NCBI RefSeq assembly: GCF_900111605.1
Contig: NZ_FOIA01000014.1
Coordinates: 30,624-94,623, forward strand
From: Nitrosomonas marina
GTDB taxonomy: Bacteria; Pseudomonadota; Gammaproteobacteria; Burkholderiales; Nitrosomonadaceae
DNA length: 64,000 nt
Direction of reading: 5' to 3'
The position numbers were made by a program, and so were the translations under genes. This document shows positions 57,550 through 64,000 of the stretch, one piece after another; positions within the stretch are counted from its first letter, which is position 1; each line of letters begins with the position of its first letter. Below the pieces are notes generated by a model, which did no database searches, was not told the origin of the DNA, and saw nothing but the letters and a program-made list of their open reading frames with translations.

Positions 57550-59115
57550 TCATACCATATACATCCGGTAGATCGTACTGTCATCGACATAGACGGTAAC
57601 AGGTACGTTATTGGCCTGCGCCTCGCATGCCATGATCAACAGATGTGTGACGCCATCGGGATGATCGGATTTAATTTTCCGCCACCCCGTGTTTTTGATA
57701 TGCACCCATGCATTCTGCGTATGGTAACTGGTATAAGTACGGTCGATTATTTTATTGGCAAGCCATACCTGCGTCGAAACCGTACCGACACTGATCGTTG
57801 CATTGATCGTATTTCCCGTCAGCCTGATTGCGGATACATCGATACTGGAGTTGCTGCCATCATAGGCCTTGCTGTTCGGCGTTGTGGTGTCATTAAAAAC
57901 ATTGTTCGCGCCGGACGGGAATGCATCGCCGGTGTCGCCGCTGTTGGCGTTGGTATTCAGATCACGATTTCCATCAGCCTGCTCGATATCAACCAGATAA
58001 TGGTTTTCATCGGTATTATTGGCCTGGTTATCGTCAACATGCTCAATAATACAGCCGCTGCCGGGCAGATAGCGATCAAAACCCTGTTGCTGGCGGTTGG
58101 TGACCAGAAAATATTCCTTTGAGTTCACATCACCGATTGGCAGCTTATATACATCGGCGCTGCTGTGGTAAGGCTGAATATTGACACTCTGTGCATCGTT
58201 GAAAATAACCTTGGGCGTTATCCATCCGGCCTGCAGCTTGCACCAGGCTGTCGGATGTGCCGGTGTGTCGCCGCCGTTATTCCAGCTGCCGCCCGCCATC
58301 AGATCCCAGCGTCCTGTTCCCCTGGAGGAGTAGTCTGTATCGTACAGATCGGGCCATTGCATCAACAAATGACCAAGCTCATGCGCCATAACGCCCACAC
58401 GTCCGTCTTCAGGCGCCATAAAATAATTTCTGATCTGTACGCCATTGTATGTTTTTGGTGCAATGGACCATTTATGCGACCAGATGTCACTCCTGTTACC
58501 TGTGGCCTCACCGCCCGACCCTGCTGCGATAATAACCAGTGCATCGACGATGCCGTCACCATCATTATCATACTCGGCAAAATTGACATGGGGTGCGGCC
58601 AGATCAATCACGTCCTCGACCAGTTTTTGCGCGTTACGCGGGTAACTGCCGAAGCCGTAGTCGTCGTTGGTATAATACGCCTTGGTTTGCGGGGCGCGAT
58701 ACCAGCCCGCAGTCGGACCGCCGGTACCGCTGACTTCGCCGACGACGTCGAGTCTGCCATATGATGCTTCGCGGTAAAAATCACGCATGCTGCCGGTTGC
58801 ATAGGTACCTGAAGAAAACAGCATGTCGCTGTAATGCTGTTGTGTCTGCGCAGCAGTTTTATCGGAAAAATCTACCAGCAATACCAGCGCTTTTCTGACA
58901 CCGACGATAGGACTGAATTGCTTGGTTGGGGAAATGAGCGTATGCGCCCTGGTTTTTGGCGGTCGCGTTAAAATCAGCGCAGCGCTTTTTTGATCCAGTA
59001 CATCCTTGTCAGTTTTACCTGGAAGGGCGATTCCCTCGCGCAAGCGTTGCTTGGACCGGATAATTTTTTCCTCCAATTCCGGTGAAGGAGGAGCTATACA
59101 ACGTTCGTAACACAT
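57550..59115 (-). CDS. M6-family (immune inhibitor A-like) metalloprotease with C-terminal shared domain
   Basis: A 521-residue zinc protease. The M6 core has GVRKALVLLVDFSDK near residue 70, FYREASYGRLDVVGEV, and the active site GVMAHELGHLLMQWPDLYD near residue 243 (His, His zinc ligands, catalytic Glu), with WDLMAGGSWN as the Met-turn region. From about residue 447 there is a 75-residue domain (AWVHIKNTGWRKI, DGVTHLLIMACEAQAN, VTVYVDDSTIYRMY) shared with the proteins at 60146-60364 and 60419-61444. No signal peptide is visible (MCYERCIAPP). Last gene of the five-gene cluster. Confidence 0.9.
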   Translation of the reverse strand: MCYERCIAPPSPELEEKIIRSKQRLREGIALPGKTDKDVLDQKSAALILTRPPKTRAHTLISPTKQFSPIVGVRKALVLLVDFSDKTAAQTQQHYSDMLFSSGTYATGSMRDFYREASYGRLDVVGEVSGTGGPTAGWYRAPQTKAYYTNDDYGFGSYPRNAQKLVEDVIDLAAPHVNFAEYDNDGDGIVDALVIIAAGSGGEATGNRSDIWSHKWSIAPKTYNGVQIRNYFMAPEDGRVGVMAHELGHLLMQWPDLYDTDYSSRGTGRWDLMAGGSWNNGGDTPAHPTAWCKLQAGWITPKVIFNDAQSVNIQPYHSSADVYKLPIGDVNSKEYFLVTNRQQQGFDRYLPGSGCIIEHVDDNQANNTDENHYLVDIEQADGNRDLNTNANSGDTGDAFPSGANNVFNDTTTPNSKAYDGSNSSIDVSAIRLTGNTINATISVGTVSTQVWLANKIIDRTYTSYHTQNAWVHIKNTGWRKIKSDHPDGVTHLLIMACEAQANNVPVTVYVDDSTIYRMYMV

Positions 59116-59179
59116 TTGGCGTCCCTCTCATAAATATTAGAATGAGCGTCCTATAATTCAAACATTCAAACGCAGGCGA

Positions 59180-59527
59180 TCATGTTACCTTTTGCAGTTG
59201 CAGCAGCATGTTATCGTGCCGGGATGATAAATCGACTGAAAATGCCTGTACGGTGACCCAATCTCCACGACAGATTTCCGGCGTTTTGGACATACTGATA
59301 TGCGCCCGGACGATTGTGTCGGAGCACGGATTTTTAACGGTAAAATCCACCACAAACGGCAACGCAGTCGTTTCACCTTTCCGGTGTGATACATGGTCAA
59401 TCCGCTCGACAGCCAGCGGTACCGCCGATTCGTCGAGCATGCCCACATCTTCGGCGTAAACATATAATGTAGCATCGTGAAATGTATCCACATCGCTATC
59501 AATCAAGACTTGGCCTGCAACACGCAT
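59180..59527 (-). CDS. YbaY/YscW-like small beta-sandwich protein
   Basis: A 115-residue protein with a pattern reminiscent of YbaY-type domains: an opening strand (VAGQVLIDSDVDTFHDATLYV), EDVGMLDESAVPLAVERI, then PFVVDFTVK, IVRAHISMSK and RGDWVTVQAFSV. YbaY relatives usually carry lipoprotein signals; this one has none. Possible role as a pilotin-like or folding partner of the adjacent proteases is inference only. It starts 65 bases before the M6 gene. Confidence 0.6.
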   Translation of the reverse strand: MRVAGQVLIDSDVDTFHDATLYVYAEDVGMLDESAVPLAVERIDHVSHRKGETTALPFVVDFTVKNPCSDTIVRAHISMSKTPEICRGDWVTVQAFSVDLSSRHDNMLLQLQKVT

Positions 59528-59560
59528 GATTCAATACTTTCTTTCATTGGTATCCGGCGG

Positions 59561-60067
59561 CTATTTTTTTGCACGCGATTGCCCGGCCGATTTTTTTTCG
59601 CCGGTTCTGGCGGCAGGCGCTGTTTCCATATCGGGCTCCGGCACGGCATCCAGGGTCTGCATATCGTCCAAATCGGGCGGTGGCGCAGTTTCTGCTGACA
59701 AATTACTTACCCCCGAACCGGTCAGGTCGCTGGCTGATGGTGCAGGCGCCAAACCACTGGCTTGGGTTTCAGTCATGGCCGCTTGCGGTCCGGGCACCAT
59801 ATCTTCTGTACGAAGTGCAGTCTCTAAGGGAAACTGCATATCGGGCCCCGGTGCGACCGCTTCTTCATTCCAGCCGCCACCGCCCTGCACAATTTCATCT
59901 GGTGGCGGCGCTGCGCTTTCCGTCGCAACCATGCCGCCCACCGTTTGGCTGGTTTGGCTACTCAGGTCCGGTGGCGGAGCGGCTGACGCATCAGCAGATG
60001 AAACAGTCTCGTTTCCTGTGCCGAACTGGCCAATCATAGGAATTTTGATAATAATTTCGTGATTCAT
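59561..60067 (-). CDS. Proline/aspartate-repeat low-complexity protein
   Basis: A 168-residue protein from ATG 60067 (MNHEIIIKIPMIGQFGTGNE), preceded by AAGGAG. After a short hydrophobic start it is disordered and acidic, with recurring Ala/Val-Pro-x-Pro units: APPPDL, APPPDE, APGPDM, VPGPQA, APAPSA, APPPDL, VPEPDM. The end is basic (GEKKSAGQSRAKK). No signal peptide and no recognised family. It might be a scaffold, linker protein or protease substrate. An extended frame to 60145 lacks a ribosome binding site. Confidence 0.7.
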   Translation of the reverse strand: MNHEIIIKIPMIGQFGTGNETVSSADASAAPPPDLSSQTSQTVGGMVATESAAPPPDEIVQGGGGWNEEAVAPGPDMQFPLETALRTEDMVPGPQAAMTETQASGLAPAPSASDLTGSGVSNLSAETAPPPDLDDMQTLDAVPEPDMETAPAARTGEKKSAGQSRAKK

Positions 60068-60145
60068 GATCTGTTTCTCCTTAAATTGCCACCCACGCTG
60101 CCAACCTTGGTAGCCTTGGGTCGGATGACAGCCCGGGCTGGACAA

Positions 60146-60364
60146 TTAGTTCAAGTAAACACGCTCGATCAGGTTGTCTACAATATAAACATTGACAGAC
60201 CGGCCATTTGCCTTTGCTGCACATAACAGCGCGAAAGTATTGGTGATGCCGTCTTTATTGCCTGTCCTGATTTTCCTCCAACCCAGGCCGCTGATATTTG
60301 CCCAGGCATTCTCGGTATGAAAAGTAGTGTATGTTTGAATGACAGATTGATTGTTAGTCCACAT
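60146..60364 (-). CDS. Stand-alone 72-residue copy of the protease C-terminal domain
   Basis: The whole protein (MWTNNQSVIQTYTTFHTENA onward) is one domain. It aligns end to end with the C-termini of the astacin (60419-61444) and M6 (57550-59115) proteases through NAW, GWRKI, DG(V/I)T, A-(K/Q)-A-N, V-(N/T)-V-Y and the closing I-x-R-x-Y. Clear GGATAC-type spacing precedes ATG 60364. I know no name for this family. It could be an inhibitor, a targeting adaptor or a dimerisation partner. Confidence 0.8.
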   Translation of the reverse strand: MWTNNQSVIQTYTTFHTENAWANISGLGWRKIRTGNKDGITNTFALLCAAKANGRSVNVYIVDNLIERVYLN

Positions 60365-60418
60365 GGTCGTATCCTCGCTTCTGGTGGTTAAAAAAACATG
60401 CGCGCAATTAATTGTCTG

Positions 60419-61444
60419 CTAATTCAGGTAAATGCGTTCAATTGTACTGCCATCCGCATAAACATTGACTGTGCGGTTATTTGCCTTTGCTTCGCTGAGC
60501 GCTATGAGCGTATTGGTGACACCATCCGGGTTGCCGGTCCTGATTTTCCGCCATCCCAGGTCCTCGACACGCGCCCATGCATTTTGTGCGTGATACGTTG
60601 CATATACCTGGATCACTGATTTGTTCGTATGCCAGGTTGTATATATTGCATGGACTGCCGCGATATCACCATCGCTCAAACCGCTGCGCTGGCCGATAGC
60701 GATGCCGGGCGGGATTGTCGTAATGGTGTCATTGCCATTTTTCGAAAAAGCTTTGGCCGGGTAATGCATGATCGAGCCATAGTCATAAGGGCCATAATCA
60801 TCGCCATCGCTGATATGCTGGTTAAAATTATGTTCCTTGCCGGATTCGATATTTTCCCAGTGAATCGCAACGTGAGTATCCCGGTCTTCCCGGCTTTGTT
60901 CGTGCCAAAGACCCCACGCGTGTCCTATTTCATGAATGGTATTGCCGGTGCTGCAGCCACTTGCAAGATTAATAAACTGCTGACCGCCACGCATGCCGAT
61001 ACTCGAGCTGCATCCGCCGCCCGGTCTGAAACGGACATAGTTCGGGTACTGGCCCGCGTTGCTCGCGGTACGTTCAACAAAATTCAGATTGGTCTTGCTG
61101 ATCCAGTGCGCAATCGCATCGGTAACCCGGTTTTTATTGGGCAATCCCGGATCAATTTCATATGGCATCAGAGCGTTCGGCCAGCGATATTGCGCACCGG
61201 TGACGGCCACGCCCCTCTGAAGGTCATCCTGTATGGCTTCTGCATTTCCTGAAAGCACCACCTGGGTGTGTGCGGCCATTTCATCGGCCGTACCGAGTAT
61301 GATATCCCCTTCAAAAAAAGCAAACCCGTCCACAACAGTATATTGAACAGGTTTGTTCTTGAAAGTCAGACCTGAAATAAAGCCCTTCAGGACCCGATCT
61401 CCGGAAAGCATACCGTCATTGTCGATATGTGTGTGATTTGCCAT
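60419..61444 (-). CDS. Astacin-family (M12A) zinc metalloprotease with C-terminal shared domain
   Basis: A 341-residue protease from ATG 61444 (MANHTHIDNDG) with AGGAGG six bases upstream. The full astacin zinc motif HEIGHAWGLWHEQSREDRD sits near residue 170, with the Met-turn GSIMHYP about 50 residues later. A propeptide-like region (about 1-90) precedes the catalytic domain, which begins near RWPNALMPYEID. From about residue 270 there is the 72-residue domain (SVIQVYATYHAQNAWARVED, GWRKIRTG, IERIYLN) shared with two neighbours. No signal peptide is visible. First gene of the cluster. Confidence 0.92.
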   Translation of the reverse strand: MANHTHIDNDGMLSGDRVLKGFISGLTFKNKPVQYTVVDGFAFFEGDIILGTADEMAAHTQVVLSGNAEAIQDDLQRGVAVTGAQYRWPNALMPYEIDPGLPNKNRVTDAIAHWISKTNLNFVERTASNAGQYPNYVRFRPGGGCSSSIGMRGGQQFINLASGCSTGNTIHEIGHAWGLWHEQSREDRDTHVAIHWENIESGKEHNFNQHISDGDDYGPYDYGSIMHYPAKAFSKNGNDTITTIPPGIAIGQRSGLSDGDIAAVHAIYTTWHTNKSVIQVYATYHAQNAWARVEDLGWRKIRTGNPDGVTNTLIALSEAKANNRTVNVYADGSTIERIYLN

Positions 61445-61771
61445 TTTCAACCTCCTGACATGCAAGTCGTCGAATATGAGTAAGGCGTATAAGGTAGTTT
61501 ACATGGTATTGTGGAATTGTGCGCCATGCTGTGATAAAAATCACACACACGTCAATTTAACGCTGATTCAACCGTGGACAATTGCCGGTTTTACGTAATT
61601 CGTGACCGATGATTCCATCAGCCGGTTTTTTACCGAATACCTGAAAAATTCCTGATAAGTCAATGATGTTAATGGTTTCGCTTATAGCAGAATAATAATT
61701 ATCCCAATATGCGAAGGCGATTGACTTATTTAAACTTGCACTCATGTTGAGTTTTATTAAGGAGTAAACAC
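61445..61771. other. Divergent upstream region of the protease cluster
   Basis: About 325 AT-rich bases between the astacin gene and the next plus-strand gene. A 62-codon minus-strand frame is present at 61557-61745 but lacks a ribosome binding site. It should contain promoters for both directions; none could be placed with confidence. Confidence 0.4.
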
Positions 61772-62227
61772 ATGAAAACAGTCAAAGCAAAAGAGTTTGT
61801 GATTGCTTTAGCGATTACCGCCTTGATGAGCGTTATTTCAGTAAATGCCCTCGCAGCATCACCGAACCATCAAACCAGTCCCAATGCTGTGAATACGGCG
61901 TTTGTTGATCATGAAGCGCTGGCAGATAAATATGAAAACATGGCGCATGCCATGCAGGAAAAAATAGAAGCGCAACTGGAAGCGCTCAGTAACAAGCCGC
62001 GCAGCAGTTTTTTTGGCAGAAACGGACAACATATCAAAAAACATGTTGCCTATAAAATTAACGAATACGACAAAGCCGCTCAGGAAAACAAGCAAAAGGC
62101 GCTGCATCACAAAAAAATCGCCATGGAGCAATCTGCACGCAAAACAGTCGCCGAATCAACGGATAACATGAATCATCCTGTCAACAAGGCAGGCAAGCAG
62201 GTAGATACTGCACTTGACGCCCTGTAA
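61772..62227 (+). CDS. Small exported helical protein
   Basis: A 151-residue precursor with a signal peptide (EFVIALAITALMSVISVNALA, cleavage about residue 29), then an almost entirely helical, charged mature part rich in Ala, Lys, Glu and His (DKYENMAHAMQEKIEAQLEA, KINEYDKAAQENKQKALHHK). AAGGAG precedes the start, and a clean terminator follows at 62259. Looks like a periplasmic coiled-coil protein. Function unknown. Confidence 0.8.
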   Translation: MKTVKAKEFVIALAITALMSVISVNALAASPNHQTSPNAVNTAFVDHEALADKYENMAHAMQEKIEAQLEALSNKPRSSFFGRNGQHIKKHVAYKINEYDKAAQENKQKALHHKKIAMEQSARKTVAESTDNMNHPVNKAGKQVDTALDAL

Positions 62228-62258
62228 ATCAGGTAACCAGTTTAACACGTAGCTCTCC

Positions 62259-62283
62259 AAACCCACTTCGGTGGGTTTTTTTT
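62259..62283 (+). terminator. Rho-independent terminator
   Basis: AAACCCAC (62259-62266), TTCG tetraloop, GTGGGTTT (62271-62278) and a T tract to 62283. It ends the transcript of the exported helical protein. Confidence 0.92.
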
Positions 62284-62460
62284 ATTCAGTATGTAGTTTT
62301 TGTGAAACAAAAAATCATGCGCGCGATTGCCAGACGGCAACAAATGAATTGATTGAATTGACATAATCTTAGTAATATGTGACATATTCATAAACAATTT
62401 TTTTGGCAGACAGACTTCAACAACTTGGTTTAAAACGTTTAATTACGTTGGGATACTCAG

Positions 62461-62928
62461 ATGAATGATGTATGGCAACAATTTGATCAACTAAAACTGG
62501 ATCGCGAATCGACCCGGATCAAAAAAAGATTGATGCGAATGCTTATAGCGCAATCAGTGTTCATTACCGTTTTTTTACTTCTGCAAGGTGTGCATTACGG
62601 GACACAATTAACCTTTGACACGAGAATGGTACATGGGCTGGCTTTCCTTTTCCCGGTATTGGGCATCATGATGGGCACTTCCATACTCATCGCCAATTTT
62701 GCCACATATACCGGCGTTTACCGGGAGTTTGCATGGGTGAAAAAAAATACCGCGAAAGGCAACACGGACAATTCGGTGGATAAGGAAAACAAAGCCGCTT
62801 TCCGCAGCCTGATTCTCACAACGGGCATTGCTTTGTTCATTACACTTGCGTGGATAGCGATTCTGTCGTCAATGACCTGTGCTTACCAGCTGCCCAATGA
62901 CTTCATTGTTAAAATGAATGTGATATGA
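62461..62928 (+). CDS. Hypothetical three-helix membrane protein
   Basis: A 155-residue protein with a charged N-terminus and three predicted membrane helices (about 26-45, 60-83, 115-138; MLIAQSVFITVFLLLQ, GLAFLFPVLGIMMGTS, ILTTGIALFITLAWIA). No domain is recognised. It stands alone between two terminators. Confidence 0.7.
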   Translation: MNDVWQQFDQLKLDRESTRIKKRLMRMLIAQSVFITVFLLLQGVHYGTQLTFDTRMVHGLAFLFPVLGIMMGTSILIANFATYTGVYREFAWVKKNTAKGNTDNSVDKENKAAFRSLILTTGIALFITLAWIAILSSMTCAYQLPNDFIVKMNVI

Positions 62929-63077
62929 AACGCGCTGGCGCCAGTCCTGTCCAGATGAACTTTTACAGTACCGCACATAAAAGTCGGGATTGTTATCGTA
63001 TATCGGCAGCTTCGGAAAATTGATTCCCGAGGAGTTGCAGTTCAAAGGAAGATTCCGAATGGTCTTGCAGGTTATCT

Positions 63078-63110
63078 AAAAAAACCTCTGGTGTTGCCAG
63101 AGGTTTTTTT
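63078..63110. terminator. Bidirectional terminator
   Basis: AAAACCTCTGG (63081-63091) pairs with CCAGAGGTTTT (63097-63107), with A and T runs on both sides. It lies between the convergent membrane-protein gene (62928) and the minus-strand gene ending at 63156. Confidence 0.9.
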
Positions 63111-63155
63111 CATCAAGATGCAGTTCTATTTGTGACGATTCCGCTGGAACCGTGT

Positions 63156-63707
63156 TCAATGCAGCATTTGTCTGCGCTTTAAAAATTTGTCAGTCAGGAA
63201 AGCAATCAGTAGAAATGCCAGAATATAAGGTATTGCAGAAATAAACAGGTTCGTATAATTGGTTGTCTGTATGCTCAGCGGATATTCGTAATGAAATGAA
63301 GGAATGCCCACTCCGGTTACAAGCAGGGTATAGTCCCCTTTGTCCAGATTAAACGCCCCTTTGATGACACCATCCGAATGCTCCGTAGAATACATGGATG
63401 CCACGGTATCGCCGGTGGAGTCACCGCTTCCACGCACAATCCTGATGTCGATCGGCATCGTTCGCAATGCATGGTCGATAATATCCAGCACCCAGAAAGT
63501 TTCCCCCTCATGCGGAATTTCGGTGCAGTATTCCGCCTGTGGATCGTATTGCGGTTGATAAGTACTCAGATGAACCATGCTGCCGGCCATCATGCGCACA
63601 CAAACATCATTTTCCAAAGGAACGTTCCCATGCGCTGCTATCAAACCACTATAAAAAAATGAGAGGAGTATTACACCCGTCATCCATATTTTTTTGATTT
63701 TTTTCAT
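63156..63707 (-). CDS. Membrane-anchored periplasmic protein downstream of amoC
   Basis: A 183-residue protein with a signal peptide (KIWMTGVILLSFFYSGLIAA), a beta-rich periplasmic domain with two cysteines (DVCVRMM, AEYCTEIPHEG), and one C-terminal membrane helix (NLFISAIPYILAFLLIAFL) ending in a basic tail. AGGAGG precedes the start. It directly follows a solitary amoC on the same strand, so a role near ammonia monooxygenase is tempting. It is not amoA, and it does not look like amoD or amoE as I remember them. Confidence 0.78.
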   Translation of the reverse strand: MKKIKKIWMTGVILLSFFYSGLIAAHGNVPLENDVCVRMMAGSMVHLSTYQPQYDPQAEYCTEIPHEGETFWVLDIIDHALRTMPIDIRIVRGSGDSTGDTVASMYSTEHSDGVIKGAFNLDKGDYTLLVTGVGIPSFHYEYPLSIQTTNYTNLFISAIPYILAFLLIAFLTDKFLKRRQMLH

Positions 63708-63762
63708 TCTGTAAACCTCCTGCTCCGAATGATTTGATCATCCACGGAGCATTCTTTTTAAA

Positions 63763-63791
63763 CCCCATGATTCGAATAAAAAATCATGGGG
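63763..63791 (-). terminator. Stem-loop after amoC
   Basis: CCCCATGATT (63763-63772) pairs with AATCATGGGG (63782-63791) around a 9-base loop. It is 24 bases after the amoC stop and 55 bases before the next start. Only a short T run follows on the minus strand, so it may attenuate or stabilise rather than fully end the amoC transcript. A second small hairpin, GCTCCG/CGGAGC, lies at 63722-63750. Confidence 0.7.
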
Positions 63792-63814
63792 GACAATTAA
63801 AAAATATTACATGT

Positions 63815-64000
<186 letters not shown>

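Noticed and set aside
61557..61745. 62-residue minus-strand ORF upstream of the astacin gene
   Set aside because: The start has no Shine-Dalgarno, the composition is unremarkable, and it lies in an expected promoter region. It cannot be excluded, but I would not annotate it.

Overview
The window reads as chromosomal DNA of a betaproteobacterial ammonia oxidiser of the Nitrosomonas type. The strongest clue is at the right edge: the C-terminal 61 residues of an ammonia monooxygenase subunit C (AmoC) on the minus strand. Other support is a Neisseria/Bordetella-type porin, PEP carboxylase beside haem genes, and the gene orders MFS-ssb/uvrA and exbB-exbD. Genus is an inference; no rRNA or tRNA gene was recognised.

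Layout. 1-7.5 kb: ppc (minus, cut by the edge) divergent from hemC-hemD-hemY, then a 2Fe-2S flavin reductase divergent from a nucleotide-sugar-type SDR. 7.5-8.3 kb: gene-poor, with a 191-bp inverted-repeat-bounded element. 8.3-14.9 kb: ssb, MFS transporter, uvrA, glycerate kinase and a small unknown. 15-21 kb: a small membrane protein, a 259-bp highly structured inverted-repeat element, a porin, recQ split by a frameshift at nine A's, and a DASS anion transporter. 21-25 kb: glnA, two DUF4124 genes, an aldehyde dehydrogenase. 25.5-31 kb: a three-gene type I secretion-like operon (ABC with a degenerate ATPase, HlyD, TolC lipoprotein). 31-35.6 kb: outer-membrane DUF2490 protein, BCCT transporter, cytochrome c lipoprotein, and an FNR regulator behind a perfect FNR box. 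35.6-51 kb: the housekeeping run rpsB-tsf-pyrH-frr-uppS-cdsA-dxr-rseP-bamA-skp-fabZ-rnhB, lacking the usual lpxD, lpxA and lpxB, then a CopD-like membrane protein, a SlyD-like isomerase and mutS. 51-57 kb: exbB-exbD with an atypical TonB-like partner, a DUF2140-like protein, a GH15 glucoamylase/trehalase-like enzyme and an SDR.

The most unusual region is 57.5-61.5 kb on the minus strand: a compact five-gene cluster encoding an astacin (M12A) metalloprotease, a 72-residue stand-alone protein, a proline/aspartate-repeat protein, a YbaY-like small beta protein and an M6-family metalloprotease. The 72-residue protein is the same domain that forms the C-terminus of both otherwise unrelated proteases. 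None of the five products has an evident signal peptide. I regard this as the best candidate for an undescribed system.

The window ends with two small unknown proteins, a periplasmic protein gene and the amoC 3' end. The amoC is not followed by amoA, so it is a solitary copy (amoC3-like).
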